Part shown: positions 36,036-47,972 of the stretch, in pieces
How the letters are laid out: every line of letters starts with the position of its first letter
Numbering within the stretch: the stretch's first letter is position 1
NCBI RefSeq assembly: GCF_029407905.1
Contig: NC_073642.1
Span: 4,898,001-4,962,000 of the forward strand
From: Bubalus kerabau
Taxonomy: Eukaryota; Chordata; Mammalia; Artiodactyla; Bovidae
Length of the DNA: 64,000 bases
Reading direction: 5' to 3'
Notes under the pieces: generated by a model
The model's database searches: none
What the model was told of the DNA's origin: nothing
Seen by the model: the letters and a program-made list of their open reading frames with translations, nothing else
Made by a program: the position numbers and the translations under genes

Positions 36036-36109
36036 CACTGTTAGAGTATAAGTTTACAGATAAGCAAGCTGGAGGAAGCTACCATGTAGCAATTGTTTAA
36101 AGTTGATCT

Positions 36110-36510
36110 ATTAGTAAGTAAGCTTAAGTTGTTGTAACAATGTACCATAGATGAGATTGCCTTGGAAAAAAAAAAATTGTTCTCTTACCATTCCAGAAGC
36201 CAGAAATATAAGATGAAGATTCTCCCTGATTTGGTTTCTGATGAGGGTAGCTGCCTTCTTACTATGACCTCAGGTCTTTCCTCAGTGTGTACATATGAAC
36301 AATAAGAGCAAGTGAGCTCTCCAGTTTCTCTTTTTGTCAGGATATTGATCCCATCAGATCACAGCCCCATCCTTATGACTTCATATAACTTTAAATACTT
36401 CCTTAGAGGTACCATTTTCAAATACAGCCACATTATGCATTAGAGCTTCAGCATATGAAGGAGGGGGCTGATATGAATATGATATGAATATTCAATCCAT
36501 TACAGTGGGA
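36110..36510 (-). mobile_element. MaLR-like LTR fragment (ERVL-MaLR), antisense
   Basis: The pattern GTTGTAACAATGTACCATAG, then CCAGAAGCCAGAAATAT, GGTTTCTGATGAGG and CTTCAGCATATGAA follows, with divergence, the antisense order of MST/MLT1-type MaLR LTRs as I remember them. No internal sequence. Family-level call only. Confidence 0.5.
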
Positions 36511-36664
36511 GACTGTAATGGCATCAGGTCCCATCACTTCATGGCAAATAGATGGGGAAACAATGGAAACCGTGATAGACTTTATTTTCTTGGGCTCCAA
36601 AAATCACTGCCAATGGTGACTGTAGCCACAAAATCAAAAGACACTTGTTCCTTGGAAGAACAGG
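36511..36664 (+). mobile_element. Internal BovB fragment (about 150 bp)
   Basis: A sense BovB piece from the region just after RT (ATGGCATCAGGTCCCATCAC to TCCTTGGAAGAACAGG). It ends mid-element with no 3' tail, so it is a remnant of a broken copy and not a normal 3'-anchored insertion. Confidence 0.8.
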
Positions 36665-37329
36665 ACTATACATACCTGCATATACACAGGTTAGTATAAA
36701 CATATATATTTCTTTGACTATTCAGCTTAGATGTCCTAGAAGCTTGACATCCCATAGCAATGACCACATTTAATACCTAGGTCTTGGTTTCTAATGCCAT
36801 TTTCCAGTAAAAAGAACAAGGGCTTCTGGGAGAAATGGCTAATGTTAACAATAGTTCAGAAATTGTACAAGATGAACCCAGAACATCTTGTATTTCCAGA
36901 AAGCAAATATGTAGTCAAAAGAAAAAATACACACCACATTGATGGGGAATTGTTAACAGGATACAGAAGCCAACTGAAAGAGCTCCCAGTATCCAAAGGT
37001 GGAACAATTTGATCAAATAAAGTAGTACTGAATTTATAAAATATATATATATATATTAAAATAAATGTACTTGAGTACACAGTGATATAAAAAGTAATTG
37101 ATTGAATAAATAAAGGAGGAAGCAAGAGAATCCTCTTATTCAGAATTCCAAATGATTTATGTAGCTAGTCTGCCCTTAAGGATGTGGACTATAGTTCTCC
37201 GTTACTTACATGTGGGCTAAACATAGTGACTTTTTCCTATAAGTACAGTTGGAAAGAAGTGGAGAAATGTAATTTTACAGTTTGGAAAACTGCAAACAAT
37301 TTGATAACAAAAGTAACAAATTATAACAT
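36665..37329. other. Unassigned DNA with (AT)n
   Basis: No gene recognised. Contains an uninterrupted AT dinucleotide tract at about 37040-37056. The part around 36790-37030 looks like decayed coding or old-repeat sequence, but I cannot name it. Confidence 0.4.
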
Positions 37330-38020
37330 CAGCTGAGAGCAGGCAGGAGTACCTGACAACTGGCAAAGAAAATATACAAGGACAAAGGAGGACAAAAAAG
37401 AGGAGAGTGAGTACGACTGGATCTGCACCTGGAGGGTGGGGGAACTGTCAGACAGAAAAGGATGAAAGAGAAAACAGTATCAATAAAGCCAAAAGTTGGT
37501 ACTTTGAGAAGTTTAATAAATTTAATATCTAAATGATTTCTACAAAAAAAAGAGGGGAAAAACTCAGAGAAGGGACAAATGCAGCAATATTAGGAGTGAA
37601 AGGACATTACTACAAATAAGGAGATACCAGGAATAAATGTATGCTAGATAAGTTTGAAATTTTATATGAAATGGAAAAATACAGTGGAATATAAATCAGT
37701 AAGTTGATTTAAGAAGAAACAGAAAATTTGATAAGTGCCATGTACAAACCCTATAGCCGAATCAGTGCCACTTTTCAATTTTTCAGGAAAAAGAAAAACA
37801 ACAACTGCATAGGACAAGACAGTTTTACATATAAACTCTATCAAACTGTGAAGGAACATGTGTTTCTAAACATGTGCAAATCCTTGCAAAAAATATTTTA
37901 TTTTTACAAAAAAGGAGTAATCTCCCAAATCATTTCATGAGGCCAGTACAATCTTGATACAAAAACCAAATGAAAATTCTGTTGTTATATGTATTTTACT
38001 ACAATTAAATTTTTTTAATT
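37330..38020 (+). mobile_element. Rearranged L1 fragment, sense
   Basis: The left part (37330-37440) resembles the L1 5' UTR block also seen at 38130-38270 (GAGCAGGCAGGAGTACCTGA in both). It jumps to ORF2-like sequence (37480-37960) and an A/T-rich end. This is consistent with a copy carrying a large internal deletion. Confidence 0.6.
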
Positions 38021-38042
38021 AAAAAATGGGAGGAAGACAATG

Positions 38043-38060
38043 AAGATGGTGGAGGAGTAG
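38043..38060 (+). promoter_or_regulatory. L1 5' end with YY1-like site
   Basis: AAGATGGTGGAGGAGTAG at the start of the L1 5' UTR. In human L1 a YY1 site at this place positions transcription. The complement of 14042-14057 in the antisense L1 has the matching AAGATAGTGGAGTAG, which supports both 5' ends. Confidence 0.6.
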
Positions 38061-40796
38061 TGGCCATGGAGCACATCTCTCTCCATGGATACATCAGGGA
38101 TACACCTCCAGACACAGAAGATCTTGTAGAACATCAGTTGTGAGCAGGCAGGAGTACCTGACCACTGGAAGAGAAAATACAGAACCATACAAAATTCAGT
38201 AGGAGAAATGAAGGAAGGCAGAAAAGAGGAGAGTGAGTAGGACTGGATATGTACCTGGGGGTTGGGGGACTGAAGCAGGGGTCAGATCCCCACATTGAGG
38301 CATCTGTTTGGGACAGAGATGAAGCGTTTGAGGCTGTTGGAGAGTGAAGAAACTTATCTGTGACAGTCTGAATGGAATCACACAGAGAATCCTAGACAGC
38401 CAGACAGGGACACGACTCCCCTAGAAAGCTCAGTGGCTGGGAGTTGGAGCATAGAGATTGGAGAGCAATCCCAGGAAAGCTCTGCTGTTGACTGTGGGGA
38501 GATGGCCCTAGGGGACCCGAGGGAGGCGACAGCAGTGGGGAAAGCTTGTGAAGGAAAGCCAGGCAGAATGGAGGCAGGGCGATTCTGCTGAGTCACACAC
38601 AGAGGGTGGAGCCAGCACTCTAGTCTCTCTCTCCCCACACATCAGCACCTGGCAGCCGAAGACCCCAGAGAGGGAGGTCCTTTAAGCACCTGAAGGGCCA
38701 AGCAATAGAGAACTCCAGCCAGGGTGGACCTTTAAGTGTTTGATGTGCTAAACAAAAGAGAAGGACCCCAGCTAGGGGGCCCTGTAAGTGCCTGAACAGG
38801 CCAAGCAACAGAGAAGGACCAGCCAAAGAGGCCCTCTGATTGCCAGCTGCTAGAGGCTAGAAAGACTCTAACAGGTCCATGGCTCCTGTGGCCGAGGCAG
38901 CTGGAGTCCCTGCACATTTGGTACACCAGTGTTCACACAATCCAAGCAGCTGCACCACCTCCACACTCAGTCCGTACTGGGTTAGAGCTGTCAGAAGCTA
39001 GAAAAACCCTAATAGCACCATACTTCCTGTAACAACAGCTGCGAGCACCCCTGCATATCCAGCATTAATAGGATCCCCGTGATCCAAGCTCCCATGCCAA
39101 CTCCATGCGTGATCTACACTGGGGCAGAGAAGCCAGAGGCTAGAAAAAACCGTAAGACCACCATATTTCCTGCTGTCCCCACCACTGGCTCCCCTGAGTA
39201 CATGATGCTGCCAGGGCCCCTGTGACCTAAGCAGCTGCACAACCTCCAGAGCAGGTCTTCCATGGGGCAGACTCAAGTCCTCCAGGGCAGCCTCAGGAGC
39301 AAGCCCCTGTGGACAACTCACACCCAGAGGAGGAGATAAAACCACAATCAAAACCCAAGGGTGGCGTGGCTAAGGAAGAGAACCCAAAACCTTCCCACCA
39401 GCTGTACAAGCTGCAAATTAAATCCATACCATCAACTAGGCAGACTTTGTGTCTATGGAATATGTAAAAGGACAATGAGAGTTTCCACAGAAGAAAATGC
39501 ACTAGCACAGGCAAATGTGGACAGTGGAGTCAAGAACATGCAGGAGCAGGACACGATTAGAGTCTGAGCTGCCCCCGCAGCAGGTCCAGAGATGAGCTCA
39601 GTATTAGAGGGCATCCTAGGAAGGCGAGGTGGCCGGTGACTCACAGTGAGGATGCTGACAGCTGAGATCCAGGGAAAGCATTTATTATTCTTATAGTTTA
39701 ACTTGTTCAATATTGCTTCTAAAATTTCTTTTTCATTTTTCCCCCCTCTGTTGCTAGAGTTGTTGATTTTTTTAGTACTAATACATCTATGTATGCTTTT
39801 GTGAATTTTTTAAATCACACTTTTTATTTCCTTTAAATACTTCTGCCCCTGCTTTGGACTTTTGCAGTTTTGTGGGGTTTATCCTTTTTTTAATTAAAAA
39901 AATATTATTTTTATACAAATATTCTTTGTTAAGCTTTTTTATTCTTTTCCTCTTGCAATTATCCTTTAAAATATATAAATATTCTTTACCTACCTCTATT
40001 TAACTTTGCTTTTCTATTCCTTCCTTTTCTCACTATGTTCATTAGCCTGGATTCTTTGGTTTTGTTTTCCAGTTTATGCTTTAGTTAGTTTTGCTTTTAC
40101 TGGTTGATATAATTTTGCTATCCTTTGCTCTCCAGGTCAATCTCTTCTACTTTCTTTCTTTTTTTTTGGACTGTATTGGTTTTGTTTATGTGTGTGTATG
40201 TATGTGTATATATGCCATTATCTTTGTTAGTATCTGCCTGTTTTTGTATTTGCCATTTATCTTGGATTTGCCTTTTGTTTTTTGTTTTAGTGTGTCTGCT
40301 TTTCTTTCCTTTAATGTCATAACAAACCACCTGTGGAATCTCAGTTCCCTGGTGATAGATCAAGCCCTGAGCCTTTAGAGTGGGAGCACTGACAACATGA
40401 CTCCAGACTGCCGGAAAACTCCTAACCCCAGGGAGTATTAATTAGTAAGAACTCCCACAAAGGCCTTCAGCTGTATATAAGACCTAGCATCATCCAACTG
40501 CCAGCAGTACCAAATGCAGGATGCCTCATCCAAATAACAAAACAAGACAAAAACACAATTCCAATCATCAGCAAACAGGATTACTGCCTCATACATCCCT
40601 TTCCGTCAGAGGGAAAAAAAACTTACCTCCTCCCATCAGTGCACAAGCACAAGTCACACCCAACAGAAGCCTACATAAACCGCTGGAACAGTTTACCCTT
40701 AGCCACCAAGGGTAGAGACCAAAAGGAAGAAGGAATTCTACTTCAAAACCTGAGAAAGGAAACCTCAAACACAATAAGTTAAAAAAAATTTTAAAT

Positions 40797-40925
40797 AGGT
40801 GCTGAATTTTTGTCACAGGCTTTTTCTGCATCTATTCAGATGATCATATGGTTTTTATCTTTCAATTTGTTGCAAAATTCTGTAAAGTAATTATCCTTCA
40901 ATAAAAAAATTAATTAATTAAAAAA
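40797..40925 (+). mobile_element. Miniature twin-primed L1 insertion
   Basis: Antisense ORF2 RT sequence (about 40797-40871, containing TTTTTCTGCATCTATT) is joined directly to a sense L1 3' end (40872-40925, GTAAAGTAATTATCCTTC plus an A/T tail). An inverted 5' piece followed by a sense 3' end is the standard twin-priming product. It lies between the 5' UTR and ORF1 of the host L1. Confidence 0.75.
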
Positions 40926-41013
40926 CAGCAGTAAAAAAAATAAAAGTCAGAGAAATACTGTGCAAATGAAGGGACAAACTAAAAACACATAAAATCAAAT
41001 AAACAAAGAGGAA

Positions 41014-41621
41014 ATGGGCAAACTACCTGAAAAAGCATTCAGAGTGATGATAGTTAAGATGCTCCAAACCCTCGAAAATGGAATGGAGAAAGTGCAAGAA
41101 GCAATCAATACAATTAACAAGAACACAGAAGAAATAAAGAATAAACAAACAGAGATGAAGAACACAACCACTGAAATGAAAAATACTCTAGAAAGAACGA
41201 GTAGTAGATTAGCTGAAACAAGAGGATGGGTAAGTAGCTGGGAGACAGAGTGGTGGCAATAACTGCTAAACAGTAGAATAGAGAAGAAAGAATAAAAAGA
41301 ATTGAGGGTAGCTTCAGAGACCTCTAGAACAATACTACACATGCCAACATTCGAGTTATAGGGGTCCCAGAGGAAGAAGAGAAAAATAAGGGCACTGAGA
41401 ACATTTTTGAAGAGATCACAGTTGCAAATTCCCCCAGCATGGGAAAGGAAATAATCAGTCAAGTTCAAGAAGCACAGAGCGTCCCATATAGGACAAATCC
41501 ACAGAGAAACACATTGAGACACATACTAATCAAGCTAACAGAAATTAAACACGAAGAAAGAATGTTAAAAGTAGTAAGGGAAAACCAAGATGAAACATAC
41601 AATGGAAAACTCATAGAATGA
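41014..41621 (+). pseudogene. L1 ORF1 remnant
   Basis: ORF1 encodes the trimeric RNA-binding chaperone of L1. Two open pieces survive: 41014-41262 (82 codons, a coiled-coil stretch with repeated EMKNT-type heptads) and 41439-41621 (60 codons, from the RRM/CTD region with the QEAQSVPYR block). They are separated by a stop and a frameshift, so no full protein is possible. Confidence 0.8.
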
Positions 41622-41949
41622 ACAATTGATCTTTCAGCAGAAACTATGCAGGCCAGAAAGGAATAGTAGGATATATTTAAAGTACTGAAAGACAAAAATA
41701 AATAAATAAATAAAAACAACTACAACCAAGACTACTCTAACCTGCAAGGATCTCATTCAAAATTGATGGAGAAATCAAAAGCTTTAGAGACAAACAAAAG
41801 TTAAGAGAATTTAGCACCACCAAACCAGCTTTATGACAAATGTTAAAGGGACTTATATAGTCAAGAAATGCAAGAGAAGAAAAAAGGGATCTACAAAATC
41901 AACCCCAGATAATTAAGAAAATGGCAATAGGAAACTATACATCAATAAC

Positions 41950-44900
41950 TGCTTTTTAAAAAGTGCTGGATTAATGTTGGATTAAATGCTCCAACCAAAA
42001 GACACAGACTGGCTAAATGGATACAAAAACAAGACCCTTATATATGCTGTCTACAAGAAGCCTACTTCAGGCCTCAAGACACATACAGACTGAAAGTGAC
42101 AAGATGGAAAAATATGTTCCATGCAAATGGAAAGAAAAAGCTGCAATAGCAATCCTCACATCAGACAAAATAGACCTTTAAATAAAGAAGATTACAAGAG
42201 ATAAAGGACACTTCATAATGATCAAGGGATCACTCCAAAAGGAAGACAAAGCAATTGTAAATATCTATGTACCCAACATAGGACAATGCAGAACTGATGC
42301 ACCTCAATATGTAAGACAAACACTAACAGACATAAACGGAGACACTGACAGTAACACAATAATAGTAGGAGACTTTAACACCACATTCACACCAATGATC
42401 AGATCATCAAAATAGAAAATTAATAAGGAAACACAAATCTTAAATGATACATTAGATGAGATGGATCTCATTGATATCTTCAGGACATTCCATCCAAATG
42501 CAGAAGAATACACCTTCCCTTCAAGTGCACATGGAACATTCTCCAGGATAGATCACATCTTGGGTCACAAATCAAACCTCAGGAAATTTAAGAAGATTGA
42601 AATCGTATCAAGCATCTTCTCTGATCACAATGCTATGAGACTAGATATCAATTACAAGAAAAAAACTGTAAGAAACACAAACACATGGAGATTAAACACA
42701 TTTCTAAATAACCAACAGGTTACTGAAGAAATCAAAAGGGAAATCAAAAAATTTCTAGAAACAAATGACAATGAGAGCATGATAACTCAAAACCTATGGG
42801 ATACAGCAAAAGTGGTTCTAAGAGGGAAGTTTATTGCAATAAAATCCCACCTCACATTGACTCTGTGGGAGAGGGAGAGGGTGTGATGATTTGGGAGAAT
42901 GGCATTGAAATATGTATAATATCATATATGAAACGAGTTGCCAGTCCAGGTTTGATGCACGATACTGGATGCTTGGGGCTGGTGCAATGGGATGACCCAG
43001 AGGGATGGTATGGGGAGGGAGGAGGGAGGAGGGTTCAGGATGGGGAACACATGTTTACCTGTGGCAGATTCATTTCGATATATGGCAAAACCAATACAAT
43101 ATTGTAAAGTTAAAAAATAAAATAAAATTGAAAAAAAGAAAATGGAAAAAAAAATCCTACCTCAAGAAACAAACAAACAAACAAAAAACATTGAATAGAC
43201 AACCTAACTTTACACCTAAGGCAACTGAAAAAGAAGAACAAAAAACTCCCAAAATTAGTAGAAGGAAAAAAATCATAAAGATCCGAGCAGAAATAAATGA
43301 AAAAGAAAGGAAAGAAACAATAGTAAAGATTAATGAAACTAAAAGCTGGCTCTTTGAGAAGATAAAAAAAACTGACAAACCCTCAGCCAGACTCATTAAG
43401 ATAAAAAGAGAGAAGAATCAAATCAACAAAATTAGAAATGAAAAAGGAGAGGTTACAACAGACAATGCAGAAATACAAAGGATTATAAGAGACTATTATG
43501 AACAACTATAATGGCCATAAAATAGATAACAAGGAAGAAATGGACAGATTCTTAGAAAAGTTCAATCTTCCAAGACTGAACCAGGAAGAAATGGAAATTG
43601 TGAACAACCCAATTACAAGCACTGAAATTGAAGCTGTGATCAAAAATCTCCCAAAAAACAAAACCCCAGGACCAGATGGCTTCACGGGAGAATTCTATCA
43701 AACATTTAGAGAAGAGCTCATGCTTATCCTTCTAAAATTCTTTCCAAAAAATTGCAGAGGAAGGAGTACTTCCAAACTCATTCTATGAGGCCACCATCAC
43801 CCTGATACCAAAACCAGACAAAGACAACACACAAAAAAGAAAACTACAGGTAATATCCTTGATGAACACAGATACAAAAATCCTCAACACAATTTTAGCA
43901 AACAGAATTCAGCAACACATCAAAAAGCTCATACACCATGATCAAGTTGGGTTTATTCCAGGGATGCAAGGATTCAATATATGGAAATCAATCTATGTGG
44001 TACACCATATTAACAAATTGAAAGATAAAAACCATATGATCATCTCAATAGGTTCACAAAAAGCCTTTGACAAAATTCAGCACTCATTTATGACTAAAAC
44101 TCTTCAACAAATGGGCATAAAAGGAACCTACCTCAACATAGTAAAGGCCATATATGATAAGTCTACAGCAAACATTATTCTCAGTGGTGAAAAACTGAAA
44201 GCATCCTCCCTAAGATCAGGAACAAGATACAGGTGTCCACTTTCACCAGTGTTATTCACATAGTTCTGGAAATCCTAGCTACAGCAATCAATCAGAGAAG
44301 AAAAAGAAATAAAAGGAATTCAGAACAGAAAAGAAGTAAAGCTCTCACTGTTTGCAGATGACATGATACTATACATAGAAAACCCTAAAGATAGTATCAG
44401 AAAATTACTAGAGCTAATTGGTGAATTTAGCAAAGTTGCCGGATACAAAATCAAAACACAGAAATCACTTGCATTTCCATATACTAACAATGAAAAATCA
44501 GAAAGAGAAATTAAGGAATGAATCCCATTCACCATTATAACAAAAAGAATTAAATATCTAGGAATAAACTTACCTAAGGAGATGAAAGAACTGTACTCAG
44601 AAAATTATAAGACAGTAATGAAAGAAATCAAAGATGACATAAACAGATGGAAGGATATTCCATGTTCCTGTGTAGGATGAATCAATATTCATTTTTTCAA
44701 AGAACTAAAACAAAAAATTTCACAATTCATATGGATACACAGAAGTCTCCGAATAGCCAAGCCATGTTGAGAAATAAGAATAGAGCTGGAGGAATCAACT
44801 TTCCTGAGTTCAGACTATACTATAAAGCTACAGTCATCAAGACAGTACAGTACTGGCAAAAAAAAAAAAAAAAAAAAAGACACAGAAATACAGACCAATA

Positions 44901-45850
44901 GAACAAGATAGAGAGTCCATGCTCTCTATGGGTACCTTAGTTGTGACTAAGAAGGCAAGAATATACAGTGGGGCAAAGATAGCCTCTTCAATAAGAGATG
45001 CTGGGAAAACTAGACAGTTACACGCAAAAGGAGGACATTAGAATATTTCCTAATACCATACATAAATACAAATTCAAAATGTATTAAAGACCTAAATGTA
45101 AGACAAGAAACTATAAAATTGTTAGAGGAAATAATAGGCAGAACACTCGATGAAATAAATCAAAGAAAGATCTTCTATGATCCACCTCCTAGAGTAATGG
45201 AAATCAAAACAAAAATAAAGAGGTGAGACCTAATTAAACTTAAAAGCTTTTGCATAGCAAAGGAAACTACAAACAAGTTGAAAACCCTCAGAATGGGAGA
45301 AAATAATAGCAAATGAAACAACTGACAAAGAATTAATTTACAAAATATAAAAGTAGCTCATACAACTCAATATCAGAAAAATAAACAACCCAATCAAAAA
45401 GTAGGAAAAAGACCTAAACAGACATTTCTCCAAAGAAGACATACAGATGTCTAATAAACACATGAAAATATGCTCAATATTATTGGATAAATGCAAATCA
45501 AAACTACAATGATATTCCATCTCACACCAGTCAGAAGAGCCGTCATCAAAAAGTCTAAAAACAATAAATGCTGGAGCGTGTGTGGAGAAAAGGGAACACT
45601 CATGCATTGCTATTGGGAATATAAATTGATACAGCCACTATGGAATATGGTATGGAGATTCCTTGAAACCTAGGAATAAAATCACCATATGACTCAGCAA
45701 TCCCACTCCTTGACATATACCCTGGGGAAACAAAAACTGAATAAGACACACATACCCCACAGTTCATTTCAGCACTCTTCACAATAGCTAGAACATGGAA
45801 GCCTCCTAGATGTCCATCGACAGATGAGTGGATGAAGAAGCTGTAGTACA
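41950..45850 (+). pseudogene. L1 ORF2 remnant
   Basis: ORF2 encodes endonuclease plus reverse transcriptase. Pieces: endonuclease (42218-42415, with VGDFNT; 42461-42886, with SDHNAM), linker (43170-43511), RT start (43498-43788), RT core (43859-44263), FADD encoded at about 44353-44364, and C-terminal parts (44647-44901, 45491-45673). It is interrupted by the L1-BT insertion at 42855-43150 and many frame breaks. Confidence 0.85.
42855..43150 (+). mobile_element. L1-BT 3'-end insertion (about 300 bp)
   Basis: L1-BT 3' UTR from the GACTCTGTGGGAGAGGG block to an A-rich tail. Target duplication AAAATCCCACCTCA (42841-42854) and AAAATCCTACCTCA (43151-43164), one mismatch, within ORF2 of the host L1. 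Confidence 0.95.
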
Positions 45851-46968
45851 TATACACAATGGAATATTAGTCAGCCATAAAAAGGAAGGCAAATGAGTCA
45901 TATGAGGTGGACATACCAAGAGCCTATTATACAGAGTGAGGTAAATTAAAAAGAGAAATATATATATCTTCTACTGATGCATATATATTGAATCTATAAA
46001 GATGATACTGATGAATTTATTTGCAGGGCAGCAATGGAGAAACAGAAAGAGAACAGACCTATGGAAATGGGGGGAGGAGAGGAAGGAAAGGGTGTGATGT
46101 ATGGATAGAGTAACATGGAAACTTACAACACCTTATGTAAAATAGATAGCCAATGAGAATTTGCTGTTTGAATCAGGGAACTCAAACATGGGCTCTGTGA
46201 CAGTCTAGAAGGGTGGGATTGGGGGAGAGATGGGAGGGAGGTTCAGGATGGGGAGGAAATGGGTGTACTTATGGCTGATTCTTGTTGATGTTTGACAGAA
46301 AACAACAAAATCCTGTAAAGCAATTATCCTTCAATTAAAAAATGAAGTGGCAAAAAAAAAAAAACAATGAAAAAGAAGTTATAATTGACATCACATAAAT
46401 ACTAAGGACTATAAAGTACTACTGTGAGCAAGTCTATGCCAATAAAATAGCCAACCTGGAAGAAATGGATAAATTCTTAGAAAAGATCAACCTTCCAAGA
46501 CTGAACCAGGAAGAAATTAAAAAAATATGAACAAACCAATGAAAAGCATCAAAATAAAAACTGTGATAAAAAGTCTTCCAAGCAACAAAACCTCAGGCCA
46601 GATGGCTTCACAGGTGAAGTCTATCAAATGTTTAGAGAAAAGCTAACACTTATCCTTCTCAAACTCTTACATAAAATTGCAAGGGAAGAGCACTCCAAAA
46701 TTTATTCTGCAAGGCCACTATCATCTGATACTAAAACCAGACAAAGATATCACAAAAAAGAAAATTATAGGCCGATATCACTGATGAACATAGATGCAAA
46801 AATTCTTAACAAAATGCTAGCAAACAGAACCAATGACTAATTAAAAGGATCATACACAATGACCAAGTGGGATTTATCCCAGGGATGCAAGTCTTCTTCC
46901 ATATATGCAAACCAATCAATGTGATACATCATATTAACAAATTGAAAATTAAAAAGCATATGATAAGA

Positions 46969-47290
46969 TTTCCCTGGTGGTACAGTGGTTACGAATCTGC
47001 TTGCCAGTGTAGGGGAGCAAGTTTGATCCCTGATCTGGGAAGATTCCATATGCCAAGGAGCAAGTAATCCTATGAGCCACAACTACTGAGCCACAACTAC
47101 TGAGCCAACATGCCCAAACTACTGAAGTCCATGTGCCCTAGAGCTCGTGCTCTGGAAGAAGAGAGGCCAGCGCAATGAGAAGTCCGTGTACTACAACTAG
47201 AGAATAGCCCCAGCTCATCACAGCTAGAGAAAGCCTGTGCACAGCAATGAAGACCCAGTGCAGCCAAAAATAAATAAACAATTAAAAAAA
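46969..47290 (+). mobile_element. CHR-type SINE (cetartiodactyl tRNA-Glu SINE)
   Basis: A tRNA-Glu-like head (TCCCTGGTGGTACAGTGG, B-box-like GTTTGATCCCTGATC) followed by a body of repeated CCACAACTACTGAGCC words, a GAAGACCCAGTGCAGCC block and an AATAAATAAA tail. This is the CHR pattern of whales and ruminants, distinct from Bov-tA. The CCACAACTACTGAG unit is tandemly repeated. Confidence 0.85.
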
Positions 47291-47332
47291 TTTAAATGAC
47301 AATAACAATAATAAACTATAAAATAATCTCGG

Positions 47333-47972
47333 TCAGTTCAGTTCAGTTCAGTTCAGCCGCTCAGTGGTGTCTGACTCTTTGCGACCCCATGAATCGCAGC
47401 ATGCCAGGCCTCCCTGTCCATCACCAACTCCCAGAGTTCACTCAGACTCATCTCCATCGAGTCAGTGATGCCATCCAGCCATCTCATCCTCTGTCGTCCC
47501 CTTCTCCTCCTGCCCTCAATCCCTCCCAGCATCAGAGTCTTTTCCAATGAGTCAACTCTTCACATGAAGTGGCCAAAGTACTGGAGTTTCAGCTTTAGCA
47601 TCATTCCCTCCAAAGAAACCCCAGGGCTGATCTCCTTTTGGATGGACTGGTTGGATCTCCTTGCAGTCCCAGGGACTCTCAAGAGTTTTCTCCAACACCA
47701 CAGTTCAAAAGCATCAGTTCTTTGGTGCTCAGCCTTCTTCACATTCCAACTCTCACATCCATATATGACCATAGGAAAAACCATAGCCTTGACTAGATGG
47801 ACCTTTGTTGGCAAAGTAATGTCTCTGCTTTTGAATATGCTATCTAGGTTGGTCATAACTTTCCTTCCAAGGAGTAAGCGTCTTTTAATTTCATGGCTGC
47901 AGTCACCATCTGCAGTGATTTTGGAGCCCAGAAAAATAAAGTCTGACACTGTTTCCCCATCTATTTCCCATC
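47333..47972 (-). mobile_element. BovB 3' part, antisense, young
   Basis: TTCAG-repeat 3' terminus at 47336-47356, then antisense BovB C-terminal sequence that reads almost without breaks (47353-47547 and 47560-48000 on the minus strand). 5'-truncated at about 47972. Low decay suggests a recent insertion. Confidence 0.92.

Larger units (their letters stand above)
38035..46350 (+). mobile_element. 5'-complete L1 LINE (about 8.3 kb), sense, inactive
   Basis: Starts at a typical L1 5' end (AAGATGGTGGAGGAGTAG), has a long 5' UTR (38035-40790), ORF1 (about 41014-41621), ORF2 (about 41950-45850) and a 3' UTR with A-rich tail at about 46340-46370. It carries a twin-primed L1 fragment (40797-40925) and an L1-BT 3' end (42855-43150). 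Coding parts are broken by frameshifts and stops. It is the most complete sense L1 in the window. Confidence 0.87.

Noticed and set aside
40995..41522. 175-codon minus-strand frame with hydrophobic stretches
   Set aside because: It is the reverse complement of L1 ORF1; the Leu/Phe/Ser-rich sequence arises from antisense Lys/Glu codons.
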